DNA of 64,000 nt, from positions 4,310,001-4,374,000 of the forward strand of contig NC_002678.2 in assembly GCF_000009625.1 (NCBI RefSeq), in the 5' to 3' direction. Each line of letters begins with the position of its first letter. Positions within the stretch are counted from its first letter, which is position 1. Below, one piece after another: positions 54,313 through 63,379 of the stretch. This stretch comes from Mesorhizobium japonicum MAFF 303099 (lineage in GTDB: Bacteria > Pseudomonadota > Alphaproteobacteria > Rhizobiales > Rhizobiaceae). The position numbers and the translations under genes were made by a program. The notes below the pieces were generated by a model. It saw only the letters and a program-made list of their open reading frames with translations, was not told the origin of the DNA and did not search any database.

Positions 54313-54461
54313 TTTCTGATAGGCCAACAGCCACGGTATGGACATCAAGCGCAGCAAGGAAGTTTAACCAGCTCAAGACTATCACTGAGATCGAAACCGC
54401 TCCTGCAACCCGCAGGGCCTATCGGCACACGGCCGCAGGGTTCCGCCAAATGGAAATCGCC

Positions 54462-57400
54462 ATGAACACGCATCTGATGTTGTCCCGGCGCTTTGCGCCT
54501 CTGTTCTGGACGCAGTTCCTGTCCGCCTTCAACGACAATTTCCTCAAGAACACGCTGGTGTTCCTGATCCTCTTCACGCTGGCCGCCGACCAGGCGGCTT
54601 CGCTGGTCACGCTCGCCGGGGCCGTCTTCATGGCGCCCTTCCTGTTGTTGTCGGCCCTTGGCGGCGAGATCGCCGATCGCTTCGACAAGGCCCTCATCGC
54701 CCGGCGGCTGAAATTCGCCGAGATCGCCGCAGCGGCCGTCTCTGTCGCCGGCATTGCGCTGTCTTCGATCCCGGTGCTGATGACGGCGCTGCTGATGTTC
54801 GGCATCATCTCGGCGCTGTTCGGACCGATCAAATACGGCATCCTGCCCGATCACCTCGAGCGCAAGGAACTGCCCAAGGCCAACGCCTGGATCGAGTCGG
54901 CCACGTTTGCCGCCATCCTAGGCGGCACCATCGCCGGCGGCGTCGTGTCGGCCGATGGCATAGGCGTCACGGTGTTCGGGCCGATCATGATGGCCCTGGC
55001 CGTCGGCTGCTGGTTCGTCAGCCGCTACATTCCGCCCACGGGTTCGGCGGCACCCGGCCTCGTCATCGACAAGAACATCTTCCGCTCGACCTGGCGCCAG
55101 GTAAGCGAATTGCGCACCGACACGCGGATATGGCGCGCCGGACTGATGACCTCCTGGTTCTGGCTGATCGGCGCCATCGTGCTTTCGATCCTGCCGACCT
55201 TGATCAAGGATTCGCTCGGCGGCAACGAAATCGCCGTCACCGTCTATCTCGCGGTGTTTGCCGTCTCGATCGCCATCGGCTCGGCGATAGCAGCATGGAT
55301 GTCGCAGGGGCGCATCGTGCTTCTGCCGGCCCCGGTCGGCACGGCGCTGCTGGCGCTGTTCGGCCTGCATCTGGCCTGGACCATATGGAGCATGCAGCCT
55401 TCGCCGAAGGCGCAAACCCTTGCCCTGTTCTTCGCCGGGCCAAACACGATCCGCGTAGCGATCGACCTCGCCGCCATGGCCATCGCCAGCGCCTTCCTCG
55501 TGGTGCCGACCTTCGCCGCCGTGCAGGCCTGGTCGCCGGAAGCGCGCCGCGCCCGCGTCGTCGCAGCGGTCAGCATCGTCAATGCCGGCTTCATGACGGT
55601 CGGCGGTATTGTTGTCGCCGTGATCCAGACGAAAGTCTCGACCGGCGGCATCCTGTTCGGCTTGGCCGTGGCCAACGCCGTCGCGGCCTGGCTGATGCTG
55701 AAATTCCTGCCGACCAACGCCTTCCGCGATTTCGTCTCGATCCTGTTCCGCGCCTTCCTGCGCCTGGAGGTCGAGGGCATGGAAAACCTCAAGGCGGCCG
55801 GCAAGGCGCCGATCCTGGCGCTCAACCATGTCAGCTTCCTCGACGGCCCACTGGCGCTGACGCTGACCGACGAGGAGCCGGTCTTCGCCATCGACTACGC
55901 CATCGCCCAGGCCTGGTGGATGAAACCGTTCATGAAGCTTGCTCGCGCCTTGCCGCTCAATCCGGCCAAGCCGATGTCGACCCGCACGCTGATCAAGATC
56001 GTGCAGGGTGGCGATCCGCTGGTCATCTTCCCCGAAGGCCGCATCACCGTCACCGGCGGGCTGATGAAGGTCTATGATGGCGCCGCCATGGTGGCGGACA
56101 AGACCGGCTCGATGGTCGTGCCGATCCGCATCGACGGGCTGGAGAAAAGCCCGTTCTCGCGGCTGACGTCGCAGCATGTGCGCCGCCGCCTGTTCCCGAA
56201 GGTCAAGGTGACCATACTGGAGCCGGTCAAGCTGCAAGTGCCGCCGGAACTGAAGGGCCGCAAGCGCCGCGCCGCGGCGGGTTCGGCACTCTATCAGGTC
56301 ATGTCGGATCTCGTCTTCCGCACCCAGGACATCGACAAGACGGTGCTGGAAAAGATCATCCTGACGGCGAATGAACGCGGCATGAAACGGCTCGCCGTGC
56401 AGGATCCGGTCACCGGCTCACTGAGCTATGGCAAGCTGCTGACGGCGGCCGCCGTGCTTGGCGAGAAATTCCAGAACCTTTATGCCGGCCAGCAGACGCT
56501 CGGCATCATGCTGCCCAACGCCAACGGCTCATGCGCCACGCTGCTTGGCGTGATGTCGGCCGGCAAGGTGCCGGCGATGATCAACTTCACCGCGGGTGCC
56601 GCCAACATCCTGTCCGCCTGCAAGGCGGCCGAGGTGAGGACCGTGCTCACGTCCCGCGCCTTTGTCGAGCAGGCAAAACTCGGCGCGGTGGTCGAGGAGA
56701 TCGGCCGGTCGGTTGACATCGTCTGGCTCGACGATCTGCGTGCAACCATGGGTCTCAAGGACAAGCTGCTTGGCCTGTTGCGCAAGTCGACGCCGCGCGC
56801 GCCGCGCAAGCCTGACGACCCGGCGGTGATCCTGTTCACTTCGGGCTCGGAAGGCACGCCGAAGGGCGTCGTGCTCACCCACCGCAACATACTGGCCAAT
56901 GCCGCGCAGGCCGCCTCGCGCATCGACTTCCACTCGGGCGACAAGGTGTTCAACGTTTTGCCGATCTTCCATTCCTTCGGCATGACGGCCGGCACGGTGC
57001 TGCCGTTGATCTCGGGCGTGCCGGTCTATTTCTACCCGTCGCCGCTGCACTACCGCATCGTGCCGGAACTGATCTACGCATCCAACGCGACGATCATCTT
57101 CGGCACCGATACGTTCCTCAGCGGCTATGCGCGCACCGCGCACCCCTATGACTTCCGCTCGATACGCTATTGTTTTGCCGGCGCCGAACCGGTCAAGGCA
57201 GCGACGCGCATGACCTACATGGAGAAGTTCGGGGTGCGTATCCTCGAGGGCTACGGCGTGACCGAAGCGGCGCCGGTGATTGCCATCAACACGCCGATGT
57301 ACAACAAGTCCGGCAGCGTCGGTAAAATCATGCCCGGGATGGAATACCGCCTGGATCCGGTACCCGGCGTCGATGAAGGCGGGCGTCTCTACGTGCGCGG

Positions 57401-57863
57401 CCCGAATGTCATGGCGGGTTATCTGCGCGCCGAGAAGCCGGGCGCGCTCGAACCGCTGGAGGACGGCTGGCATGACACCGGCGATGTCGTCTCGGTCGAC
57501 GAGGGCGGCTTCATCACCATTCGCGGCCGCGCCAAGCGTTTCGCCAAGATCGGCGGCGAGATGATTTCGCTCGCCGCCGTCGAGGCGCTGGCCGGTGAAG
57601 TGTGGAAAGGCTCGTTGTCGGCGGTCGCTTCCGTGCCGGATGCGCGCAAGGGCGAGAAGCTCATTCTCATCACCGAGGCTCCCGGCGCCACACGTGCCGA
57701 GTTGCTTGCCTTCGCCAAGGCCAATGGCGCCATGGACCTGATGGTGCCAGCCGAAGTGCGCGTCGTCCCGAAAGTGCCGGTGCTCGGCTCCGGCAAGCTC
57801 GACTTCGCCGGCGTGACCAAGCTGGTGCGGGATGCGCCAGTAGCCAAGGTCGAGGCCGCCTGA
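54462..57863 (+). CDS. aas: MFS-PlsC-AMP ligase fusion, acyl-[ACP]-phospholipid O-acyltransferase type
   Basis: An 1133-residue three-module protein. Residues 1 to about 410 are an MFS transporter similar to lysophospholipid transporter LplT (TQFLSAFNDNFLKNTLVF at the start). About 430-620 is a PlsC acyltransferase with NHVSFLD near 454 and FPEGRIT near 523. About 640 to the end is an acyl-ACP/CoA synthetase with FTSGSEGTPKGVVLTHRN near 790 and GYGVTEAAP. The whole should import lyso-phospholipid and reacylate it at the membrane. The ATG at 54462 has only a weak ribosome site; MEIA four codons upstream is an alternative. Preceded by the triple palindrome array. Confidence 0.92.
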   Translation: MNTHLMLSRRFAPLFWTQFLSAFNDNFLKNTLVFLILFTLAADQAASLVTLAGAVFMAPFLLLSALGGEIADRFDKALIARRLKFAEIAAAAVSVAGIALSSIPVLMTALLMFGIISALFGPIKYGILPDHLERKELPKANAWIESATFAAILGGTIAGGVVSADGIGVTVFGPIMMALAVGCWFVSRYIPPTGSAAPGLVIDKNIFRSTWRQVSELRTDTRIWRAGLMTSWFWLIGAIVLSILPTLIKDSLGGNEIAVTVYLAVFAVSIAIGSAIAAWMSQGRIVLLPAPVGTALLALFGLHLAWTIWSMQPSPKAQTLALFFAGPNTIRVAIDLAAMAIASAFLVVPTFAAVQAWSPEARRARVVAAVSIVNAGFMTVGGIVVAVIQTKVSTGGILFGLAVANAVAAWLMLKFLPTNAFRDFVSILFRAFLRLEVEGMENLKAAGKAPILALNHVSFLDGPLALTLTDEEPVFAIDYAIAQAWWMKPFMKLARALPLNPAKPMSTRTLIKIVQGGDPLVIFPEGRITVTGGLMKVYDGAAMVADKTGSMVVPIRIDGLEKSPFSRLTSQHVRRRLFPKVKVTILEPVKLQVPPELKGRKRRAAAGSALYQVMSDLVFRTQDIDKTVLEKIILTANERGMKRLAVQDPVTGSLSYGKLLTAAAVLGEKFQNLYAGQQTLGIMLPNANGSCATLLGVMSAGKVPAMINFTAGAANILSACKAAEVRTVLTSRAFVEQAKLGAVVEEIGRSVDIVWLDDLRATMGLKDKLLGLLRKSTPRAPRKPDDPAVILFTSGSEGTPKGVVLTHRNILANAAQAASRIDFHSGDKVFNVLPIFHSFGMTAGTVLPLISGVPVYFYPSPLHYRIVPELIYASNATIIFGTDTFLSGYARTAHPYDFRSIRYCFAGAEPVKAATRMTYMEKFGVRILEGYGVTEAAPVIAINTPMYNKSGSVGKIMPGMEYRLDPVPGVDEGGRLYVRGPNVMAGYLRAEKPGALEPLEDGWHDTGDVVSVDEGGFITIRGRAKRFAKIGGEMISLAAVEALAGEVWKGSLSAVASVPDARKGEKLILITEAPGATRAELLAFAKANGAMDLMVPAEVRVVPKVPVLGSGKLDFAGVTKLVRDAPVAKVEAA

Positions 57864-57928
57864 CCAAGGCGACATGCTCGACGGCGCCGCTGAAATCGCG
57901 GCGTCGCTTGGCGAGCGCTCCGCCCGCT

Positions 57929-58056
57929 AGAGCAATTCCAGGAAAAGTGTGAGCGGTTTTCCCGGGAAAAGCGCGTAGCGCTTTCCCTTGGGAATTGCTC
58001 CAAAACAAAGAGTTAGAGCGGTTCGCCGTTTCCATGAAACGGTGAAACGCTCTAAC
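57929..58056. repeat. Tandem rhizobial hairpin repeats after the acyltransferase gene
   Basis: Two neighbouring hairpins. The first, 57929-58000, has ends AGAGCAATTCC and GGGAATTGCTC with internal AAGCGC/GCGCTT and GGGAAAA/TTTTCCC pairs. The second, 58013-58056, has perfect 9-bp ends GTTAGAGCG and CGCTCTAAC and inner CCGTTTC/GAAACGG. They look like the AGAGCAATTCC family of rhizobial intergenic repeats and may also end transcription. Confidence 0.7.
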
Positions 58057-58070
58057 GAATATGTGATCGC

Positions 58071-58103
58071 ACCACTCACCCGGCATTCAGCTGGGCGAGT
58101 GGT
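58071..58103 (+). other. Leader hairpin before the small GCG_CRPN gene
   Basis: ACCACTCACCC and GGGCGAGTGGT pair with one mismatch around an 11-base loop, 40 bp upstream of the ATG at 58143. Could be a leader stem or the end of the preceding transcript; function unknown. Confidence 0.35.
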
Positions 58104-58142
58104 ATGTTGTCCTCGGGAATGTCAACCATGGAGGACACAATC

Positions 58143-58397
58143 ATGCTCACCAGATACATTCTGCCGATTGCCGTCGCTGCAGGCACATTGATGCTGTCGA
58201 GCGTCGGCTCGCAGGCCCTGCCCATGGCCAAGCCGAGCGCCGGTTTGTTGCCAATCGAAAGCGTCGGCTGGAGATGCGGGCCTGGCTGGCATATGAACCG
58301 GTGGGGAAATTGTGTGCCCAACCGTCGTCGCGTAATAATAGTCCGGCCGGGACATTGGCGGTATCATCACCACCATCGCTGGCACCACCGCTGGTGA
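58143..58397 (+). CDS. Small exported GCG_CRPN-type protein (copy 1)
   Basis: An 84-residue protein: signal peptide (about 1-23, ending SQALP), then the CGPGWHMNRWGNCVPN core of the GCG_CRPN family, and a His/Trp-rich tail (HHHHRWHHRW). Role unknown; the tail could bind metal. ATG at 58143 has GGAGG eight bases upstream; another in-frame ATG at 58128 overlaps that site. A paralogue is at 61394. Confidence 0.8.
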   Translation: MLTRYILPIAVAAGTLMLSSVGSQALPMAKPSAGLLPIESVGWRCGPGWHMNRWGNCVPNRRRVIIVRPGHWRYHHHHRWHHRW

Positions 58398-58454
58398 TCA
58401 CGAGCGGATCGACGCAGCGCCCGGTCCGGAGTGGCGTGGCCGGTTCCCCAAAAA

Positions 58455-58478
58455 GGTGGCGCCTCATGTGACGCCATC
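58455..58478. terminator. Bidirectional terminator between convergent genes
   Basis: GGTGGCG and CGCCATC pair (with one G-U) around a 10-base loop. AAAAA precedes it and TTATTT follows it, so it can serve the small GCG_CRPN gene on plus and the DUF1501 gene on minus. Confidence 0.65.
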
Positions 58479-58485
58479 TTATTTC

Positions 58486-59745
58486 TCATACGATGAGGTC
58501 CCGCATAGGCTTCACTGCCGCTGATTCTGGAAACACCTTGTCACTGAGCACGGCTGCCGAAAGACCGAACTGGTCGGCGAGCAGGCCCTTCAACACCGCC
58601 CTGACATCGCTGGTCGGTGCCAGATCGCGCTGTTCATAGAGCTGAGCCGGCTTCAATCCCGGCCAGTCGGCGATGACGCGGCCGCCCTTGATCGCGCCGC
58701 CGGCGAGCAGCACCACCGTGCCGGTGCCGTGATCGGTGCCGACCGTGCCATTGATCTGCGCCGTGCGCCCGAACTCGGTGATGGCGACGATCGCCGTATC
58801 CCTCCAGCGCTCGCCAAGACCCTTCTCGAATTCCTCGAAGGCGCCGTCGAGGCCGCCGAGCAGCGTGGCGAGCCGGCCGCTCGCGCCGCCTTCGTTGACA
58901 TGCGTGTCCCAGCCATCGAAAGCGAGTGCTGCAACGCGCGGCCCGTCATCGGCCGCGACAAGCCTGGCCGCACCTTGCGCGGCCTGCCGCATGCCGGCGG
59001 CGCTGTCGAGGCCGCCCTTCGGCTTCATCGCCCCGACGTTCGGCTTCATCACATTGCCGCCGATCTGGTCGTCGAGCGCCATGCGCTCGGCATCGAGGCC
59101 CTTCTGCAGGGCCGCCGCCAGCACTGGGTCGCGATGCTGGTAGAGGTCGAGAACCCGCGCCGCGAGGTCGCCGGCCGGCGCCGGCAGCGATTGCGGCGCC
59201 CAGCCGAGCACTGGAGCCGCGCCGCGGATCACCAGCGGCGTCGATGGTCCGACGGCCAGCCCGCCAAGCGTTGCCACGCGGTCGCCCGCCGGCAGGCTCT
59301 CCAGCGCCCGGTTGAGCCATCCGGTGGCGACATGGCCGGGACCGGCGAAACCGCTTTCCAGCACATCCTGGCCGTCGAAATGCGAGCGTTCGCGATAGCC
59401 TGTCGCTGCGGCATGCACCACCGCCGCCTGGTTTGCCTTGAACAGCCGCGCGAAGACCGGCATCGCCGGATTGACCGCGAAGAAACCATCGAGCGGCAGT
59501 GCTGCGTGCGGGCCGGCGAGCGACAAAGCGATGTCACCATGCAGGCCGGCATAGTCGGGGTCGCCGACCGGACCGACCGCCGACAGGCCGTCGAGCGCGC
59601 CGCGCAGCACGATAACGATCAGGCGCGGGTCACGATTGTCGGCGGCGCGGGCGAAGCGCGGCAGATAGGCCCAGGCAAACAGCGCGCCGCCGGTCATCAG
59701 CACGGCGCGGCGGGACGGATGGGGAGTTTCACACAGCAGGCTCAT
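58486..59745 (-). CDS. DUF1501 family exported protein
   Basis: A 419-residue DUF1501 protein. It starts with a twin-arginine-type signal (HPSRRAVLMTGGALFAWAYLP) and has the alkaline-phosphatase-fold-like blocks VIVLRGALDGLSAV, AFDGWDTHVNEGG and TEFGRTAQINGTVGTDHGTG. It probably is exported folded by Tat. DUF1501 and DUF1800 genes usually travel in pairs, as here, with the DUF1800 gene 39 bp upstream on the same strand. Biochemical function unknown. Confidence 0.9.
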   Translation of the reverse strand: MSLLCETPHPSRRAVLMTGGALFAWAYLPRFARAADNRDPRLIVIVLRGALDGLSAVGPVGDPDYAGLHGDIALSLAGPHAALPLDGFFAVNPAMPVFARLFKANQAAVVHAAATGYRERSHFDGQDVLESGFAGPGHVATGWLNRALESLPAGDRVATLGGLAVGPSTPLVIRGAAPVLGWAPQSLPAPAGDLAARVLDLYQHRDPVLAAALQKGLDAERMALDDQIGGNVMKPNVGAMKPKGGLDSAAGMRQAAQGAARLVAADDGPRVAALAFDGWDTHVNEGGASGRLATLLGGLDGAFEEFEKGLGERWRDTAIVAITEFGRTAQINGTVGTDHGTGTVVLLAGGAIKGGRVIADWPGLKPAQLYEQRDLAPTSDVRAVLKGLLADQFGLSAAVLSDKVFPESAAVKPMRDLIV

Positions 59746-59784
59746 GACTTGGTCTCCATGTCGGCGCCGGACCTGTTGCTCGCG

Positions 59785-61278
59785 CTATCGTCTCTGGAAT
59801 TCGGGCGCCATCAGCAGCAGCGCCAGGCCTTGCTGCTTGGACTCGGCGCGGGCGACCGCTTGCCGCGTTTCCGGCGAGGCTGAGGGACCGATGACGGCGT
59901 CGAGCATGTCGTTGGGATTGCCGATATCCTTGACCTGGCGGGCCGCCCGCCAGGCGATGTCGAGGCGGATCTTCATGCCTTCGGCCGAGGCCCAGCTGTC
60001 CGCCTGGTCGGAAAAGCCGTTCGGCCCCGGCGGCTGCCAGAGCGGTTCGCCGAGCGCATTGAGCCAGTTGAGTGACTGGCCGGGATCGTTGGCCGGACCC
60101 GGACCGGCCGCCCGGCGGATGGCGGCGATATAGTCGAAGGGCGAGCGCATCTTGGCCAGCGGCGTCGACCATGCCTCCGGCATGTCGATGAGGGTCGCCG
60201 CCAGTGCCCTGAGATTGCCGTCGCTCTTGGCGAAAACCTTGGCCAGGCGCGCGACTACCGCCGGCGGAGGGTCGTCGGCTATGAAATGACGGGCGAGTTG
60301 CGTGGCGATGTGCTGCGCCGTCGCCGGATGGCTGGCGATGTCGTTGAGCGCCGCCTCGGCCTGGCCCATGCCGGCGGCCGGATAGGTCTTGCCCAGCAGC
60401 ACCGCATCGCCCGGCTCATGCGCATTGGCGTTGAAGACGGAACTGCCCGGTTCGCCAAGCCGGCCCTCGCGCCCGACCATCGTCCAGCCCGTCAGGATGC
60501 GCGCGAAGCTGGTGACGTCGGCCTGGGTATAGCCGCTGCCGACGCCCAGCGTGTGCAGTTCCAAGATCTCGCGGGCGAGGTTCTCATTGAGGCCGCGCCG
60601 GCGATTCTTGCCGGCGCGGGAGTCCGGGCCGATCGACTGCTGGTTGTCGAGATAGAACAGCATCGCCGGATGCCGCTCCACCGCCATCAGCATGTCGGCG
60701 AACCGGCCGAGCACGAAGGGCCGGATCGCTTCCCGTTCGAAGGCGCCGGCGCTCGCCCGCACGATGTTGTCCTTCGCCACGGAGACGCAGAAATGGTTCG
60801 ACCAGAAATACACCAGGCGTTCGACAAAGCCTGCCTCGGCGCGAAAAGCCTTGTCGAAGCGCGCCTGGGCTTCGGCCCGGAACAGCGCAGCCTCGACCGG
60901 CGGCGCGGGCTTGGCCGGGGCCGTGGGCGGTGGCAGGGGATGAGCAGGCGCAATTGGGGCCGGCGTGGCCTGGGTGGGCATGGACTTGGCGCTTGCCATT
61001 GCCGGCTGTGCTGCGGCGGCCATGTGCTCGCGGTCGAGCTTGCGTTGGAAGTTTGCCGCCATGCTGGCCTGGATGGCCGGCGTGCTGCCCGGCAGGCTCG
61101 CATAGGCCGGGTCGTCGAGCGAGATCAGGGCGATGTCGGGCTGCCGCAGTTCCGCCTTCAGATAGCCGCGTGGGTCGTGGGTAACTTTGTCGCGGTCGCC
61201 GGGCCTTGCCCCGAGCCCGAAGCGGTTGAAAGCGACAAGCACTGGATCTGGCGGGGAATTGGCGGCCGGGATAGCCAA
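59785..61278 (-). CDS. DUF1800 family protein
   Basis: A 497-residue DUF1800 protein with the family blocks FNRFGLGARPGD, ERLVYFWSNHFCVS, GLNENLAREILELHTLGVG and DVTSFARILTGWT. A Pro/Ala-rich linker (about 110-140) interrupts the N-terminal part. Start is not certain: TTG at 61278 has GGAG in the right place; GTG at 61311 has none. It is first in a two-gene unit with DUF1501. Function unknown. Confidence 0.87.
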   Translation of the reverse strand: MAIPAANSPPDPVLVAFNRFGLGARPGDRDKVTHDPRGYLKAELRQPDIALISLDDPAYASLPGSTPAIQASMAANFQRKLDREHMAAAAQPAMASAKSMPTQATPAPIAPAHPLPPPTAPAKPAPPVEAALFRAEAQARFDKAFRAEAGFVERLVYFWSNHFCVSVAKDNIVRASAGAFEREAIRPFVLGRFADMLMAVERHPAMLFYLDNQQSIGPDSRAGKNRRRGLNENLAREILELHTLGVGSGYTQADVTSFARILTGWTMVGREGRLGEPGSSVFNANAHEPGDAVLLGKTYPAAGMGQAEAALNDIASHPATAQHIATQLARHFIADDPPPAVVARLAKVFAKSDGNLRALAATLIDMPEAWSTPLAKMRSPFDYIAAIRRAAGPGPANDPGQSLNWLNALGEPLWQPPGPNGFSDQADSWASAEGMKIRLDIAWRAARQVKDIGNPNDMLDAVIGPSASPETRQAVARAESKQQGLALLLMAPEFQRR

Positions 61279-61393
61279 GTCAGCTCTCCATTGCTTGGGC
61301 TCCCCGCGCACGGCGCCGGAAGCCCGTTCGAGCTGTTTCGTGCCTGTTCAATTGAGGTCGTGGGGCCGGCGAAGTTGTCGGCCCCCGAGCCCC

Positions 61394-61669
61394 CTACCAG
61401 CGATGCCAGCGGTGCCAGTGACGGTGCGGATGCCACCCATAGAAGGCCGGGCGATGCCAATAGTAACCGGGGTAGACGACCACGCGATTGGGGACGCAGC
61501 GCCCCCAGGGATTGGGATGCCAGCCAGGCCCGCAACCCCAGGCGACGTGCTCGACCAGCGCCGGGGCGGCAAGCGGCGCCAGCGGCATCGCCGAGGAGGC
61601 CGCGACCGTAGCCACCGTTCCGGTCACCGCGAGAGCGGCGGTGGCCGCGTATATTGTCAGATAGTTCAT
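61394..61669 (-). CDS. Small exported GCG_CRPN-type protein (copy 2)
   Basis: A 91-residue protein with a signal peptide (about 1-30), the core GCGPGWHPNPWGRCVPN and a His/Trp/Tyr-rich tail ending HRHWHRWHRW. Paralogue of the 58143 product. The ATG at 61669 has GGAG eight bases before it; an upstream in-frame ATG at 61675 is possible. Its promoter region carries the two-block motif described at 61745-61779. Confidence 0.82.
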   Translation of the reverse strand: MNYLTIYAATAALAVTGTVATVAASSAMPLAPLAAPALVEHVAWGCGPGWHPNPWGRCVPNRVVVYPGYYWHRPAFYGWHPHRHWHRWHRW

Positions 61670-61744
61670 GACCATACTCCGAAGTTGTCCGAGGTTGAAA
61701 ACCTGTCGGCGCCAGATAGCCCGGCAGGCCTTGCCCTTCATTTC

Positions 61745-61779
61745 GTTAAACGGGCGCCGTCGGCATTTTCCGTCGGTCG
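61745..61779 (-). promoter_or_regulatory. Putative ECF-sigma promoter before GCG_CRPN copy 2
   Basis: On the minus strand CGACCGACGGA (61769-61779) is followed after 16 bp by CGTTTAAC (61745-61752). The same two blocks occur at 63877-63910 with a 15-bp gap. CGTT is a usual -10 core for ECF sigma factors. The -35 block touches the sensor gene's stop codon. Confidence 0.65.
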
Positions 61780-62235
61780 TCACGGCGATTTTTTTGGCGG
61801 TGTCGACGGCTGCGGCCCGGCGCGCCTCGAGAGCCCTTCCGCCAGCAGGCTGCGATCCTCGGCGGAGCCTGCCGCCGCGAACGCGATGATGCGCTGCTCC
61901 AGCCGGGTGCGCACGGTGACGTCGGCATTGCGGGCACGTTCCAGGGCGGCGGCCAGGGCCGCCGTGTCGAGGACGGGCTGCCGCAGCAAATCCGCTGCCT
62001 CGCGCCTGGCCTGCTGGCCGTCGCGAATGATTTCGCGCGACTCTTGGCGGACTTCGCGCAGCGCCTTGCGGAACAGCGTGCGCTGCTGGTCTGGAAGCCG
62101 ACCGCCGGCCGCCTCCAGCGAATAGCCCTGGGCCGGCTTGCCGCGTTTTATCCAGACGGCCCCGCCGGCAAGCGCGCCAGCCAGGAAGACATTCAGCACC
62201 ACCGATGCGATGAGGAGATTGCGGCCTGTGCTCAT
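61780..62235 (-). CDS. Periplasmic heavy-metal-sensor-like protein (CnrX/ZraP fold)
   Basis: A 151-residue protein with one N-terminal membrane segment (NLLIASVVLNVFLAGALAGG) and a periplasmic helical part like the LTXXQ/ZraP-CnrX fold (QQRTLFRKALREVRQESREIIRDGQ). Family members sense metal or envelope stress and signal to an anti-sigma/ECF pair. Overlaps the upstream membrane protein gene by ATGA. AGGAAGA precedes the start. Confidence 0.8.
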   Translation of the reverse strand: MSTGRNLLIASVVLNVFLAGALAGGAVWIKRGKPAQGYSLEAAGGRLPDQQRTLFRKALREVRQESREIIRDGQQARREAADLLRQPVLDTAALAAALERARNADVTVRTRLEQRIIAFAAAGSAEDRSLLAEGLSRRAGPQPSTPPKKSP

Positions 62236-62678
62236 AGGTCTTCCTCGATCGTGTCGGGTCCGGCATCGCCGAACGCCGTCGCATTGGCGTCTAGCACATA
62301 ATGGTCGGGCTGAACGTCGGGCGTGACGACGGTCACCAGGGCCAGTCCGGCGACGGCGCCGGCCAGCCCAATGCCGGCGAGCCCCAGCCCCAGCCACCAG
62401 AAGCGCTGACGCCGTCGCCGGACGACGTACCGGTCCGCGGTCCGCAGGATCGTGTCATGCAGCGCCTTGCGGGGGTGCCGGATGCTGTAACTGTCAAGCA
62501 GGGCGTCAAGCGTGTCGGCCCGTCGCGAAATGGCCTGGCCTGTCTCGCTTGAAGCAAAGGCTGCAGCGGCTTCGCGCTCCGCTTGCGGCCAGCGCCGCGG
62601 ATCGCCGCCATAGGCTTCGGCGAGCGCCGCGAAACGCCTGGCATCCATCGCCGGGCCGTCCTCGATGTCTTCAGCCAT
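62232..62678 (-). CDS. Putative anti-sigma factor, single-pass membrane protein
   Basis: A 148-residue protein: about 95 cytoplasmic residues (MAEDIEDGPAMDARRFAAL at the start, EAYGGDPRRWP), one membrane segment (FWWLGLGLAGIGLAGAVAG), and a short acidic periplasmic end. The size, topology and position between an ECF sigma gene and a periplasmic sensor fit an anti-sigma factor, but no zinc-binding HxxxCxxC is visible, so the role is inferred from context. Confidence 0.65.
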   Translation of the reverse strand: MAEDIEDGPAMDARRFAALAEAYGGDPRRWPQAEREAAAAFASSETGQAISRRADTLDALLDSYSIRHPRKALHDTILRTADRYVVRRRRQRFWWLGLGLAGIGLAGAVAGLALVTVVTPDVQPDHYVLDANATAFGDAGPDTIEEDL

Positions 62679-62797
62679 CTGTCTTCCCCTTGCCCTTTGG
62701 TGCCGCGTGCCCACGCGGGTTGGAAACGAGGCCGATCGGCCTCCGCCGGACGCTCGTAGAGCGCGGCAAATGTCCGCCATTCATGGTCGCGCTCTTC

Positions 62798-63334
62798 TCA
62801 GTCATGGACGCCATCCCTGGCCAGGATCATCTGCAAGGCCCGCCGGCCGCGCGAAAGCAGGCTCTCCAGCGCATCGACGCTGATCTCCAGGGTCGCGGCC
62901 GCCTCTATGTTGGACATCTCCTGGTAGTAGACCAGGATGATCGCCTCGCGCTGGCGTGGCGCGATCGCCTGCAAGGCCTGCTCGACACGGTGCGGCTCTT
63001 CGCGGGCGTCGGGAAGCGGGGAAGGGTCGGCCATGTCCGGCAAATCGTCGGTCACCTGCTCGCGGCGCCGGCGCAGCCGGTCGTAGCAGAGGTTGAGCGT
63101 CACCCGGTGGATCCAGCTGTCGAAGCGTGCATTGCCGCGCCGCCAGCTCGCGGCGTGGCGCCAGATGCGCACGAAGGTTTCCTGCGCGACATCCTCGGCC
63201 TCCGCCGCGTCGCCCAGCATGCGCACGGCAAGCGAAAGGATGCGCGGCAATTTGCGCGCGACGAGCGTCTGCACGGCCGCCGGGTCGCCGGCACCGACCC
63301 GGCGAACCAACTCCTCGTCCGGATCCGCGCTCAT
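62798..63334 (-). CDS. ECF-type RNA polymerase sigma factor
   Basis: A 178-residue group IV sigma-70. Region 2 reads LAVRMLGDAAEAEDVAQETFVRIWRH with DSWIHRVTLNLCYDRLRRR, and region 4 has AIAPRQREAIILVYYQEMSNIEAA followed by LESLLSRGRRALQ. It heads the sigma / putative anti-sigma / sensor group (119 bp to the next gene). The ATG at 63334 has GGGAG 11 bp upstream. The likely target promoters are the two-block sites at 61745-61779 and 63877-63910. Confidence 0.92.
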   Translation of the reverse strand: MSADPDEELVRRVGAGDPAAVQTLVARKLPRILSLAVRMLGDAAEAEDVAQETFVRIWRHAASWRRGNARFDSWIHRVTLNLCYDRLRRRREQVTDDLPDMADPSPLPDAREEPHRVEQALQAIAPRQREAIILVYYQEMSNIEAAATLEISVDALESLLSRGRRALQMILARDGVHD

Positions 63335-63379
63335 CGGCTGGTGCACTCCCGATATCCATCACGCGTCATGGCCTCTTGG

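Noticed and set aside
54306..54461. N-terminal 52-residue extension of the acyltransferase fusion
   Set aside because: The extension starts inside the third palindrome, has no ribosome site and no family similarity; the LplT-like module begins at 54462.
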